DNA of 64,000 bases, taken from Saccharomycopsis fibuligera x Saccharomycopsis cf. fibuligera (Eukaryota > Ascomycota > Saccharomycetes > Ascoideales > Saccharomycopsidaceae). The DNA lies in the NCBI GenBank assembly GCA_001936135.1, contig CP012809.1, forward strand, positions 3,397,501 through 3,461,500. The letters are read 5' to 3'. The translations under genes were made by a program, and so were the position numbers. The notes under the pieces are model-generated. The model saw only the letters and a list, made by a program, of their open reading frames with translations, was not told the origin of the DNA and did not search any database. Shown piece by piece: positions 30,952 through 41,673 of this stretch; position 1 is the stretch's first letter, and every line of letters begins with the position of its first letter.

Positions 30952-32845
30952 GCCTTTGGTCCTGTACAACACATGGTTCTTGTTTCTGTGCTTTTGGTAC
31001 CTCATTCACCTGTGATGTATCTTGCTTTTGGTCTAATTCTATTTCCGGCAATTGATTTAATTTCTGTTCAGCTTTCTGTTCAGCTTTCTGTTCAGCTTTC
31101 TGTTCATCTTTCTGTTCATCTTTCTGTTCATCTTTCTGTTCGTCTTTATGTTCGTCTTTATTTTCATCTTTATTTTCATCTTTCTGTTCATCTTTATGTT
31201 CAGCTTTATGTTCGTCTTTATGTTCAGCTTTCTGTTCAGCTTTCTGTTCATCTTTCTGTTCGTCTTTATGTTCGTCTTTATTTTCATCTTTATTTTCATC
31301 TTTCTGTTCATCTTTATGTTCAGCTTTATGTTCGTCTTTATGTTCAGCTTTATTTTCATCTTTATTTTCATCTTTCTGTTCATCTTTCTGTTCAGCTTTA
31401 TGTTCATCTTTATGTTCTAGTGCCTGCTGCGATTGCTCTTTAATACTGTAAGGGCCGTTATTTGCATTAGATTGTGCCTTTTTCCTGCTGCTACTTTCAT
31501 TTTGGTGGAGCGAATCGCTTATTACCTTATCAGTATTTTCAGCGCGTCCCTTCAAAACGGAAGATTTATTCGCTTGAGCTGTATTCTCAGTGTTTTGCTC
31601 TGGTAACTCCTGCACTGTTTTCTCATCAAGCTCAGAATTGATTTGATTGATTTTCAGATCTATTTCCGAAAGATCATTCTGGCTGTCTTTATCAAGCGGC
31701 TTTTGATTGTTGATAATATTTGTCTTTCGTGACTCAAGAATTTCTTTTGTGAGTGCGAGATCTCGCTCCCTGTTAAGATCAATGGTGTTAGAGTTCAAAT
31801 TATTTGATAATCTATTTTTCAAGCTTTCAATTAGATTGGTGTTGTTCAGGTTAATATTTTGAGAGTTTTTATTAAAGCCTGTATTAATTAATGGGATATT
31901 TAGTTTTGGTGTAGCAGTGGTACTAACTTTATTAGAAGCAATTTTCCTCTGTTCTTCATCAGCGGCCTCCTGTGATACCTCTCTTTTAACCTTTTCTTGC
32001 AACTTTTTGATTTGTTCATTAATATCACTGCTAGCTCCTTGAATATTATGCTTTTGTAATAGCCTGTTTTTCGCCGCTTGAAATTGTTGCTCGTTAGTAA
32101 TATCTGGTATTCTGGAATCAGTTGTGACATCATTCTTATTTCTATTACTCGTACTCAACTTTTCGCTGCTCGTATCAGCACCCTTTTGATTCTGTGCCTG
32201 TGCAAAATGGGTTCTTTTCAACTTGGAATCTTGATTATCCTTTAGGAGTGTTTCCTCAGTGAATCTGCCACTTTCAACTAGCTCTATATCTTTGCAGTAG
32301 TTTTTGTAATTTTTTTCTAAATTTTTTATATCATATAAAAGAAGCTTTTTGATTATGTTACTAAACTGGTATATCAAATTTTTGAAAAAATTCAACTTAA
32401 TATCTACCGGTTGTTTCAACTTGATCACCACACTGTCTATGCTGCTTGATTCGTTCTTTTGAGAGTTGGTTATTACAAATAATGAATTGTCTGAGGTCAG
32501 TCTTTCTTGTGCCATGGAATTTTGAATATTTAACTCTTGACTCTTCATTTGCTTTAAATATAAAAGTTGAATATTAGACACTATATCATTAAGAACATAA
32601 TTGTTGTCAATTTTATCTATAGAGCTTTTGGAGGCAACATGTCTTTCGTTTTCTTGATTATCGGGTGTCTGTGTGGCATAAAACTGTTTCAAAGAGTCAT
32701 TTATTAATGGGCTTTTTTTCAAGGTAGATGTAAGGTACGATAAAGTGATTGAGTTATCAGTGTTTTCATTTTGCTTGAGAGATGAAAGCTCATTGTATAT
32801 AACCTGTGAACAGATGAGCTTATGCAAGGTGTTGTCCAAGTCCAT
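29459..32845 (-). CDS. BRD8/Bdc1-like bromodomain protein (NuA4 type)
   Basis: 1128 residues. A single bromodomain lies at the C-terminus (about 1015-1120): FASPFLTPVNENDAPNYYSV, RDLKTIKAMVKSGEI, RELMLMFSNAVMYNRSNTDM and YEMQEETTKVINLF. These match the BRD8 bromodomain (DIMLMFQNAVMYN, VEMQRDV) better than Bdf1/2, Gcn5 or Rsc domains. BRD8 and S. pombe Bdc1 are subunits of the TIP60/NuA4 histone acetyltransferase. The N-terminal third is helical and Asn-rich; the middle holds an acidic KDEx/KAEx repeat and a polyglutamine run; residues 780-1000 are Arg/Ser/Glu-rich and probably disordered. I know of no single-bromodomain NuA4 subunit in S. cerevisiae. Bromodomain sure, orthology likely. Confidence 0.82.
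31061..31416 (-). repeat. 12-bp coding minisatellite (KDEx/KAEx repeat)
   Basis: About 30 tandem copies of a 12-base unit inside the bromodomain gene, encoding a run of KDEQ, KDEH, KDEN, KAEQ and KAEH tetrapeptides. There is a higher-order period of 120 bases: roughly 31121-31231 is repeated at 31241-31351. The unit has no stop codon in some other frames, so long false open frames appear on both strands. Copy number is likely to vary between strains. Confidence 0.9.
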
Positions 32846-33441
32846 ATTTGAAACTCACCCTCGGGATCAAAATGGTTTTATAAGTTTGAAATCGTTTAGC
32901 TAACTAGTAATAAAATAGCGATAACACAGTCTAGTAGGGAAGGTTTTAGCAGAAGGGTTTTGTGCTTGTTTTCTGATGCTCTGAGACTTTTGGTCCTTCG
33001 CTTTTCTTCCTGTCTTCCATTTTTATTTTTATTTTTCTGTTTTCATTTTTGTTTCCGTCTTTCATCTTTTTATTTTTTTTTCCCTCCACATCACTAGACA
33101 GCTCATCCACCATGCAGCAGTCCTCGAGCGGTGCCAGCACACCCACCCACCCCGGCCGTTTTCCATAATATCACATCCATCATCTCTTGCCGACAATGTG
33201 AAAACGAGTGGAGAAATGGAGGCTAGCAGCCTATCATTCAGGAAATATAATAATATCAACGCGCTTAGTTTACGAGTTGCGCACATTTTTATCGAAAATA
33301 ACAGACTAGCCTACTAACTCTTTACGATAGATTGTTAAAGATGCATAACCAGCTCTTGATAATGTATGCATTTCTATTATTACTATTATACTTCAAAACA
33401 TATCGTACCCATTTGCCAGAACGTTTATATAATCAATTCTA
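32846..33441. other. Intergenic, upstream of bromodomain gene
   Basis: 596 bases between CPR7's 3' end and the bromodomain gene's start. It should hold the bromodomain gene promoter. It includes a T/C-rich stretch around 33005-33090 and nothing coding that I can support. Confidence 0.5.
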
Positions 33442-34731
33442 TCAACTGAAAAATTTGGCTAAACTTTTCTTCGTTTTTTCCTTTCTTCCTATAATCATAT
33501 TTTCTACTGTTTCTAAATCATTGGTAATTAACTTGTCTTTACTCTCATTAAGCGTGCTTGCTTTTGATAAAAATTCTCTTGCTTTTTCCAATCTGTTCAT
33601 GATCATGTAGCATTTACCTATTCTGTAATAACATTTCACGAAATCATTTTTATCAGCAGGAAACTTTTTTTCCCACTTTGGGTACACCTCTAACATTTCA
33701 ATTGTGTAGTTACTGTATTTAATTGACTCTGTGTAGTTTTCAAATTTTAAATTAGTTAACGATAAGTTAGAGTAGAGGCTTTTTTTCAAAATGAGAAAGT
33801 CAATGTAAAGCTTATAATTCTGCTCATTCTGCAATGCAGTGTTATTTTGAGTAATCAAAACGTCTTTGTCAGGCAGAAGTTCATCCACATAACGGAGCGC
33901 TTTTTTGAACTTGAGCAACGCGTTGCTGTAATCCTTCTTTTTGAATAATAAGTTTCCAGAATTTTTAATTGTCAGGCAGACTTTATGAGAAGCGTAGTAA
34001 TCATCTTTATCAAAATTTGAATCATCGTCTGGGTACTCCTCGTATTTGTCACCACCAATAGGATCATAACATGCGTTGTAGCATGGCACATGCATACCAT
34101 CAGAAAATTCCCCACAATCTACTATTTTGACCATCTGTTTTGGAAAGAAATTGTCCTTGTTTATTATGTCAACTTTTTCAATCTCTCTAACCACAGATTT
34201 ACCATGTATCACTTTACCAAATATCGTATGTTTATGATTGAGATGAGGTGAGGGATATGTGTTGATAAAGAACTGAGAAGTGTTGGAGTCCGTATCATTA
34301 TTAGACATGGCAACATTGAAAGTAGTGTCAAAAACCGAGTTCTTCAAATTTTCATCCTCAAAAGTATTAAATAGCTGTATTTCTTCAGTTTCCTGGCTAG
34401 GTTTGTCTAAATAGACTGATGCACCACCTGTTCCTATAACCTTCAAGTCGTCATCAGTTGGAGGATATGAAGGCAAATCAGAGCAATGTACAATATCCCC
34501 GGCTTGAACAATGAAATTCTTGATGACTCTATGGAAGTAGTTATTCTTGAAAGAAAGTTTGATGCCTTTTTCGTTTTGGTCTACTGCAGCGGTGCAGAGT
34601 TGGAAAAAATTGTCCGCAGCCAAAGGTGCCAAATCGTTGTAAAGCTCAATTACAATGCGGCCTACTGGTACATTGTTTACACTGACATCCAAATAGCACT
34701 TTTTGCGATCCAAGTTATCTATGACTGCCAT
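33442..34731 (-). CDS. CPR7: Cyclophilin-40 type Hsp90 co-chaperone Cpr7
   Basis: 429 residues. An N-terminal cyclophilin domain (about 10-215: GRIVIELYNDLAPLAADNFF, FHRVIKNFIVQAGDI, SQFFINTYPSPHLNHKHTIF) is followed by a TPR domain that binds the Hsp90 C-terminus (about 250-420). The linker VPCYNACYDPIGGDKYEEYP is nearly the S. cerevisiae Cpr7 linker and separates it from Cpr6. The C-terminus EKTKKSLAKFFS matches the conserved family end. It has an insert of ~15 residues near 95-115. It is divergent from the Arf-GEF, as CPR7 (YJR032W) is from GEA1 (YJR031C) in S. cerevisiae. Confidence 0.94.
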   Translation of the reverse strand: MAVIDNLDRKKCYLDVSVNNVPVGRIVIELYNDLAPLAADNFFQLCTAAVDQNEKGIKLSFKNNYFHRVIKNFIVQAGDIVHCSDLPSYPPTDDDLKVIGTGGASVYLDKPSQETEEIQLFNTFEDENLKNSVFDTTFNVAMSNNDTDSNTSQFFINTYPSPHLNHKHTIFGKVIHGKSVVREIEKVDIINKDNFFPKQMVKIVDCGEFSDGMHVPCYNACYDPIGGDKYEEYPDDDSNFDKDDYYASHKVCLTIKNSGNLLFKKKDYSNALLKFKKALRYVDELLPDKDVLITQNNTALQNEQNYKLYIDFLILKKSLYSNLSLTNLKFENYTESIKYSNYTIEMLEVYPKWEKKFPADKNDFVKCYYRIGKCYMIMNRLEKAREFLSKASTLNESKDKLITNDLETVENMIIGRKEKTKKSLAKFFS

Positions 34732-34975
34732 TATCGTATGTTTTGGGACGCTCCCTTTGACACTGTAGCAAAGATCGTGATATCAGAGCAGCACGCCTTT
34801 GTAAGTGCCTCCACATGCTAAAATTTTCGGTTCGTGGGGCGTGAAACTTATATTTACCCGACCACAAGTGATATGGTATGAACCGGGTATTAGTAATGAC
34901 CCGCGCTGCTAGAGGGCGTTGTGGACAAATCAGCCAAACAAATACAAGTCTTAAGAGGGCGATAGCTGCGAGCTG
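34732..34975. promoter_or_regulatory. Divergent CPR7/GEA promoter with Reb1-type site
   Basis: 244 bases. TTTACCCGACC (TTACCCG at 34854-34860) is a good Reb1-type site placed centrally between the two genes. It would keep the shared promoter nucleosome-free. Confidence 0.5.
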
Positions 34976-37900
34976 ATGTTCATATCAAGTCAAATGGATA
35001 CAACAGTCACCAGCGCCATTATGTCCAGAGATGAAGCAATTCGAATCTCCATAGATCCTTTAACGCTAGTCAGCCAGGAATGTATCAAAATCATTTCCGA
35101 GGTTAGGAAAAACTCGAGATTTTTTCAGTCAGGAGTCGCTGCTATATTGGGTTCATCAGACACAATCAACTTATTTAATGACGAATTTGTACACAACTTT
35201 AAGTCGTTGAAATTTGGAGATGGAAAACAGAGCAGCGCAGAGTTGCAAGACTCTTTTGAATTTAATAGATCTAAATTACAGCTGCTAAACAACGGTAGCA
35301 CAAACACTAACAGTAATGACCCCATTTTGTCGGGATTTCTTCAGTTGAAATCATTGCTTTCAGAGATAAATAATCTAAGTGAAATTGACACCCTTACGAT
35401 ATTACAGCCATATTTCTTGTTGATATCATCGCCAAGCACATCAGGCTTAATCACCTCCATAACTATAAGCTCTCTTTCAAAGCTTTTTGAGTATGACATT
35501 CTATTCGATGGTTACTCTTCAAAAGATCAAAGAAAAGTAAAAATTAATATTAATCAACTCATTAACTCTTTGACACATACTCAATTCGAGTCCTCAGACC
35601 CTACTTTAGACGACTCTGTGTTACTCAAAGTTTTAGACTTGATCCTCAAAGTTATCAAAAACAAGAATTATAGTAAATTGATAAACAATGATGTATTTTC
35701 CCAAGTAATACAAATCAATCTATCATTGGCGTGCAACAAAAAGAGATCAGAAGTATTGAGACGCTATGCTGAGCAATCTTTGAACACTATAACAATAATT
35801 ATTTTTAACAAAATGAAATTTTTGTTGGATCCAAAACGCCATGAGCATCTTTCTGTTGACATTAAATTTTTTTTCCAGTATCTTTTGAATCTTATTTCCA
35901 TTGTTTCCGTTGAAAATCAATACTACCATACTGAATCAACAAAGATATTTGTTTTAAGTCTCTTATCAACTGTTATTGAAATTTCTGGGAAAGATATGCC
36001 TCAATTCGGCTCTATTTTGAAATTGGTTAAAAACCAGTTACTCAAAAATTTATTGACAATAATATTAAAAAATGATAGTTTAAATTTGCTTCAAGCCGCG
36101 TTGCAATGTTTTATTAGTTTAAATTTAATATTGAGTGGGCACTTAACTTTGCAGCTAGAATTTGCCTACGAAAATATCTTCAAAAGCATATTACCAGCAG
36201 ATGAATTCAATCATTTAGATGAAAGTATAGATGAGAACGCTAACCCACAACGCTCCACAGATGAACAAATCTCAACACCACCAAAGTTATCGAGACAAAA
36301 TACTGGAGCATCAAAAGGGCCTACTAGAGCCGCCACACCAATACAAGGAGCTGTTATTAGCTCACGCAATCCATTGGCCAAAGAACTAATCATTGAGTCG
36401 TTAAGTTTGTTGTGGTCTCATTCATCTGAATTGTTAATAAATTTGTTCATCAGTTTTGACTGTAAATTCGACTCAAAGAATATTAGTTTGATTTTCATTA
36501 AGTTTTTGAACAAACTTGCAGAATCATCCAGTGCAACTATAACAACAAACAATGTTCCGCCGATCTGCTTGGAAGGTCTTCTTCAATTTATCAACGGCCT
36601 TAATTCAAGAGTTAAAGCTTTGAAAAAAGAAGGCATTAGTTTTGATAAAGCCAGGTTTGACCAAAACAAGGTACTAAAAATGAAAGCCAGAAAAGAGCAG
36701 TTCCTAAAAATTTTGACTGCTTTGAACAATGATGACTTTAAGGGTGGTCTTGAGACATTGAAAGAATATGAATACTTATCAAAAGACTCTTTTGAAGATG
36801 AGAAGCAAAAAGAATTGGGTGAATTTTTTTACTACAAGGCAGCTTTACTAAATAAAAAGAATGTTGGTGAGTTTATTACCAAGCCTAAAAACTTACCTAT
36901 TTTGATAAACTTTTTGTCTCACTTCAATTTTAAAGGAAAGAGAGTCGATGAGTCATTGCGAATGTTGTTGCAAAAGTTCAGAATCCCTGGCGAATCTCAA
37001 CAGATTGAACGAGTAGTGGAAAATTTTGCAGACAAATATGTTAATGATCAAAACTACGATGATATGGAGAAAGAATACAAAACTGCTCTTCAAAATTATA
37101 AATCTGGATTGTCAACCAAAGAGCCTCTTGAGCCTGTAACCCCAGAGAAAGATGGGGTTTTTATTTTGAGTTATGCCATTATAATGTTGAATACTGATCT
37201 CCATAATCCTAAAGTCAAAGAGCATATGACATTTGAAGATTTCAGAAAAAATTTAAGAGGAGTGTATAAAGACGGTAAAGACTACCCTGAGTGGTACTTG
37301 AGAACTACCTACAACTCTATAAAGAGTAGAGAGATTATTATTCCTGAAGAACACTACGGTACCGATAAATGGTTCACGGGCAGCTGGGATATTTTGATCA
37401 ATAGTACAAATGATGCCAATGAAAAGAACTTTGTGTTTGCTTTTGAAAGATCGCTCAAAGAGTCAGAAAAAAATGAAAACGATTTTAAAAAGTTGAAGTC
37501 TAGCAGTGTTACAATCAAAGACATTGACCAAGTACTAGTTTCCCAGTTTGACAGAGTTTTGTTCGAAAAGTCTTTTCCTATGTTGTTAAATACCTTTATT
37601 CATGTATTTGAAGAAACTAGTGATGACCACAGAGTTGCAAAGCTTGTTAGTATTATCGATAAGTGCTCAAACATTGCTAATTATTACAATTTGGACAATG
37701 TTTTAGATACAATATTGGTTAAATTGGCTCGATTAACAACTTTAACTAATGAAAAGAAATCCGAATTAATACAAAGTGACGATGAATTCATTAGAGATGT
37801 TATTCCAACGACTCAAATCAAGTTGCCGCGACCTGAAAGCGTTGATGTTGGTGAGAGCAAAGTTTCTAAAAGTGATGTTATAGAAGACCCTAATGCATTG

Positions 37901-40054
37901 GATAGTGTCAAGTCTAACGATTCCCAAAAAATATATGGAAATAGAAAAAATGTTAAAAATGTGGATTCTGGGCATCACACTGACAGTGAGGTCAGTATCA
38001 TAACCGTTAGCGAAACATCGACCTGGTTTGGCAGGGACTTTAAAGCACAAATCTCGCTCGTTGCTTTATTTAACATTATACGCAAAAGTAATTTTTCTAA
38101 TTTTTCCAAAGCATGGTCTAAGATCCTAATTATCATTTTGAAGCTATACGAGAACTCTATAATAGATGGTAACTTTTTTAGAAGTTTTCAAAGCCAATAT
38201 TACTTGGGAGAGTTACCGAAAGTTAAGCCACGTTATGTTATAGATAGGTCCAATAAGAACCAGGACGAGGAAAAGGAAGTAAGTTTATTCAGTGCTTTCA
38301 CCTCTTATTTGAAGATAAATTCTGATGAACCGCCGGAACCTACAAATGAAGAGATAGATGCAACTCTTCTGACTATTAGTTGTGTTAAAACTTCGAAAGT
38401 TGACACCATATTTGATAATCTTCTGGAAGCAAATGCGGTTAATATTAAAGAACTTATTTTGGGCTTACTAAAAATGCTTCCAAATTATTCAAAAAATAGC
38501 AAAGATGTGTACCAGAGTGACGTTTTATTTATTTTTGAGTCAGCAGTAGCACTAGCCGTTAAATTCAAAGATACAAATTATGTCGATGAGTACCATGAAC
38601 GCATTCTTAAGAGTATTGAGAAACTTATTGCTGTGAATGAGAGAAACAACCGAAAGCTATTTAATGAGACATTTATTGTGAGGCTAGTTAGTTACATTTT
38701 TATCTTATTTAACAATACTGACAAGATATTTGAAGGTGGTGAAGACATTTTACGCAAGTCACTACAGCTTTTATCTAGTATCGATAATGTGATTCTTGAA
38801 AAATACGGACATACTATTTTAATAGAAACAGTGCACTTCATGGGTGATAGTAAAGACTGGAAATACTTAGTTGTCATTACATCTGTGGATTATTGGAAGT
38901 TATTGAGAAGGATAGCTAGTATTTTTAGTTACACTGACAAAGTTTTCGAGTTTGTTACTAGTTTAATTCAAAACAACCCTGAAAAAATTGTTCCTGAAAA
39001 TTATATGTCTGTACTTGGACTTTTAGATGAGGTGTCTCTGATTGGGGCCATTGGAAGCGCCTATGAACAAGAAGCAGACTTGGCGAAATACATCGCAGCA
39101 CGAAGCGATAAGGCTGCGGATGATGATACAAACCTTACCAATAAAAAGCTACCAGATACAAACCCACATAAGGGTTTAATAGATCTATCTATTGCATCGA
39201 TTAATTTGACATCTGATTTGAAGAGCGTGGTGTCTCGGACTGATTTTGTTGAAGTTGAGAATAAAACCAAGACATCCTGCTGGTATGCGTTGATCCAGGC
39301 ATTGGGACATCAAACATTCAATCCCTGCAGAGAAATTAGAAACCATGCTCTAAAAGTTTTTACTACGAACTTGCTTTCGTTAGATTTTGATAACAAGAAA
39401 TTTATTACTGCTAGGGGTATATTTGAATTGGATGTATTTCCGTTAGTGACAGAGCTATTAAAGGATGAAGTTCTATACTGTGATTACTACGGCATTCACA
39501 AAACTAAGCTTGACGTTTTGTCCAGTATAACCAAAATTTATTTGCAGTACTTGAACAAGTCCTATATTATCAAAGAGAAAACATACAGCGAAAACTCTGA
39601 GCTTAGTTACATCTGGCTAACCTTACTTGATGTCTTCAAAAACTTGATTATAGATGAGCACAGACAGCTTCAGCTTCAGTTGAAAAACAAGAAAAAGTTA
39701 CCTATTACACCTAAAAACAATGAAATGATTAAAGAGGCGTCGAAAGAGTTGATAAAGAACTCTTTGCTTTACATGCAAAATCATCAGTATTTAAATGTTG
39801 ACGAGAATGATTACTTGTGGAGTCAAACGTGGGACAGAATAAACCTGGTATTTCCTGAACTACATGACGAATTCGTGGGAGAAGTTGTCGAACTCCAAGA
39901 GAAGAGCCTTCCACTAGTGGCACCAGAGAAAGATAAAATAAGGACACTAGCAGAAGATGATTTGAAATTGCGAAAAGACGCTGAGGAAGAAGCAGAAGAG
40001 GAGCGTAATGTTGAAGGTGAAGATGTATCTGATAAGCTAACGCAAGATAGCTGA
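34976..40054 (+). CDS. GEA2: Golgi Arf guanine-nucleotide exchange factor (Gea1/Gea2, GBF1 family)
   Basis: 1692 residues from the first ATG; in-frame ATGs at 34994 and 35021 also exist. Homology to MSDREFVTVDPVTII of Gea1 favours 35021 (MSRDEAIRISIDPLTLV). DCB and HUS regions occupy about 1-560; the Sec7 domain about 580-790 holds the glutamic finger Glu673 (FRIPGESQ) and the loop SYAIIMLNTDLHNPKV; HDS regions follow. It activates Arf1 at the early Golgi for COPI budding. The Tyr and Asp in the loop are the residue types associated with brefeldin A sensitivity in this family. The C-terminal ~60 residues are acidic. Only one GEA is expected in lineages before the genome duplication, so GEA1 or GEA2 both apply. 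Confidence 0.94.
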   Translation: MFISSQMDTTVTSAIMSRDEAIRISIDPLTLVSQECIKIISEVRKNSRFFQSGVAAILGSSDTINLFNDEFVHNFKSLKFGDGKQSSAELQDSFEFNRSKLQLLNNGSTNTNSNDPILSGFLQLKSLLSEINNLSEIDTLTILQPYFLLISSPSTSGLITSITISSLSKLFEYDILFDGYSSKDQRKVKININQLINSLTHTQFESSDPTLDDSVLLKVLDLILKVIKNKNYSKLINNDVFSQVIQINLSLACNKKRSEVLRRYAEQSLNTITIIIFNKMKFLLDPKRHEHLSVDIKFFFQYLLNLISIVSVENQYYHTESTKIFVLSLLSTVIEISGKDMPQFGSILKLVKNQLLKNLLTIILKNDSLNLLQAALQCFISLNLILSGHLTLQLEFAYENIFKSILPADEFNHLDESIDENANPQRSTDEQISTPPKLSRQNTGASKGPTRAATPIQGAVISSRNPLAKELIIESLSLLWSHSSELLINLFISFDCKFDSKNISLIFIKFLNKLAESSSATITTNNVPPICLEGLLQFINGLNSRVKALKKEGISFDKARFDQNKVLKMKARKEQFLKILTALNNDDFKGGLETLKEYEYLSKDSFEDEKQKELGEFFYYKAALLNKKNVGEFITKPKNLPILINFLSHFNFKGKRVDESLRMLLQKFRIPGESQQIERVVENFADKYVNDQNYDDMEKEYKTALQNYKSGLSTKEPLEPVTPEKDGVFILSYAIIMLNTDLHNPKVKEHMTFEDFRKNLRGVYKDGKDYPEWYLRTTYNSIKSREIIIPEEHYGTDKWFTGSWDILINSTNDANEKNFVFAFERSLKESEKNENDFKKLKSSSVTIKDIDQVLVSQFDRVLFEKSFPMLLNTFIHVFEETSDDHRVAKLVSIIDKCSNIANYYNLDNVLDTILVKLARLTTLTNEKKSELIQSDDEFIRDVIPTTQIKLPRPESVDVGESKVSKSDVIEDPNALDSVKSNDSQKIYGNRKNVKNVDSGHHTDSEVSIITVSETSTWFGRDFKAQISLVALFNIIRKSNFSNFSKAWSKILIIILKLYENSIIDGNFFRSFQSQYYLGELPKVKPRYVIDRSNKNQDEEKEVSLFSAFTSYLKINSDEPPEPTNEEIDATLLTISCVKTSKVDTIFDNLLEANAVNIKELILGLLKMLPNYSKNSKDVYQSDVLFIFESAVALAVKFKDTNYVDEYHERILKSIEKLIAVNERNNRKLFNETFIVRLVSYIFILFNNTDKIFEGGEDILRKSLQLLSSIDNVILEKYGHTILIETVHFMGDSKDWKYLVVITSVDYWKLLRRIASIFSYTDKVFEFVTSLIQNNPEKIVPENYMSVLGLLDEVSLIGAIGSAYEQEADLAKYIAARSDKAADDDTNLTNKKLPDTNPHKGLIDLSIASINLTSDLKSVVSRTDFVEVENKTKTSCWYALIQALGHQTFNPCREIRNHALKVFTTNLLSLDFDNKKFITARGIFELDVFPLVTELLKDEVLYCDYYGIHKTKLDVLSSITKIYLQYLNKSYIIKEKTYSENSELSYIWLTLLDVFKNLIIDEHRQLQLQLKNKKKLPITPKNNEMIKEASKELIKNSLLYMQNHQYLNVDENDYLWSQTWDRINLVFPELHDEFVGEVVELQEKSLPLVAPEKDKIRTLAEDDLKLRKDAEEEAEEERNVEGEDVSDKLTQDS

Positions 40055-41673
40055 AATGCTTTATAATGTTGTTATTTACTAGTGCACCGAATACACATTT
40101 ACTTATTTAGTATTGTTTAGTTCTGAATTTGTGATCTCAACTCTAAATTTCTTATAAGCAGTAGAATAACCAACTGTTTCATGTTTAAATTTTCCGAATT
40201 TTGTTAATATTCTTTCAGCATATTCTTCTGCTCTTCTCTTGTTTCTTTCATGACGTTCTCTGTTTCATTTGTCTCCATTCATTATGAAGATTATATATTT
40301 TGGTTATTTTATCTAGTGATAAGACGTAGACTAAGCTGCGAACTTTACATTCATGGCTTTTGTGGATTCGCCGAATTCACAGAATTTGTTAAGGATAAAT
40401 CAAAAGATAGAAAGAAGGGGGTGTATGAGACCAAATATGTGAAATTATAAAAGCTTTCAGGCACGTAGACCATAGCTTAGTGTACAAGAATGTTGGGATG
40501 GTGAACTGGTGCACGGATGTGTTTTGGCAGCTATGCTGTGCAGCGTTGACGCAAGTGTGCGGAAACGCCTGCCGGTGATTCCGATCTTTGTAAAAGTTCC
40601 TTCCAGTTCCTTCCGTTTATGTGTCAAGCCACTAGAGTGGCACAAAACAACTGCACTCCGTGGTATACCAGTGTAACATATAATATATCATATTGCCGCA
40701 AACCTCGCCCCACAAATACCGGGTTAGCTCGGCTAATTTGTAATACAATCAACAATGCTAGTGATTAATTTACACAAACAATGAATGAAGGGTTCTTATA
40801 ACTAATCCTATAAACTTGAGTTGGGACCTGCTGTGCTCGCTTAATTCGCGCAGTACTGCGTACCATGGTACAGCTGGGCCTTGTGTTCTTCCCTTTCTTA
40901 AACTAGAATCTATATAATAAGTTAGTTAGGGGAAAGCTTCGGTGGAGCCGCTAATCCGGCTCTTATCTCGAAGCGATTAATCGCTGTCTCCTCCCAGAAA
41001 TCGCTTACTGCTGCCTAGTTTTCTTACCTGTAACTTTATTGCTGCCAAAGCACCACGCGATTGCATAATGCGCTGCAGAACCTCAACGCTATCTATCTTA
41101 TAAGCTCAGTGTTTTGAGTTATGTAGTTCAAACAGTTCGAGGCTAAGCAAATGCTTAGCAAACATATGCCGAGGATAATCTAAGGTAGAAACATAGTTCA
41201 TTAGGAACAATAGAACCTGCAGCATGATAGAGATTTACAAATTCTATCCAGAGTTTGCAGATAAGAGCAGCCTGAACAAATAAATACTATTGAAAATCAA
41301 ACACAAAATAAAAGAAAGATAGGAATTATAATGTACATAGTTCACAAATAATCAAGCAGAGGAAGGGACAAAAAATTAAAAAGAAAGATTATCAAAAATG
41401 AAAACGAGTGCCCGACAGAAAAAAAAAAAAAAAAAATCAAAACAAAAGTAAATACTAGTAGCTATAAATGCTGGATAGTAAAAGTAATAAGTGATCATCA
41501 GTACTAGTAATAGCAGAGAAAGAAACTTGAAAAAAAAATAGAAAGAATAAAAAAGAAATAAACAGATAAAGAAAACAAAAAAAAAAGGTTGTCCACTGTA
41601 CATAGAAGTGCTATCACTGGTGATTTAAGAATAGCAAAAAATAGATAATGACGCATAAGTCAACTATTAATCC
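40055..41673. other. Long spacer between convergent genes
   Basis: 1.6 kb between the 3' ends of GEA and the WOPR gene, which is much more than the other convergent gaps here (75-77 bases). A nested hairpin and a palindrome lie at 40936-40985. A-rich tracts occur near 41370-41590. No supportable reading frame. It could contain a non-coding transcript or a long 3' UTR of the WOPR gene. Confidence 0.5.
40936..40985. repeat. Nested inverted repeats
   Basis: GCTTCG (40936-40941) pairs with CGAAGC (40969-40974), enclosing GAGCCG (40945-40950) that pairs with CGGCTC (40957-40962). The right arm runs directly into a perfect 14-base palindrome, AGCGATTAATCGCT (40972-40985). This is seen directly in the sequence; the function is unknown. 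Confidence 0.7.

Noticed and set aside
30838-31443. Plus-strand frames of up to 201 codons over the bromodomain gene
   Set aside because: They are shadows of the 12-base repeat, which lacks stops in several frames; the products are only V/Q/L/S or F/I/M runs.
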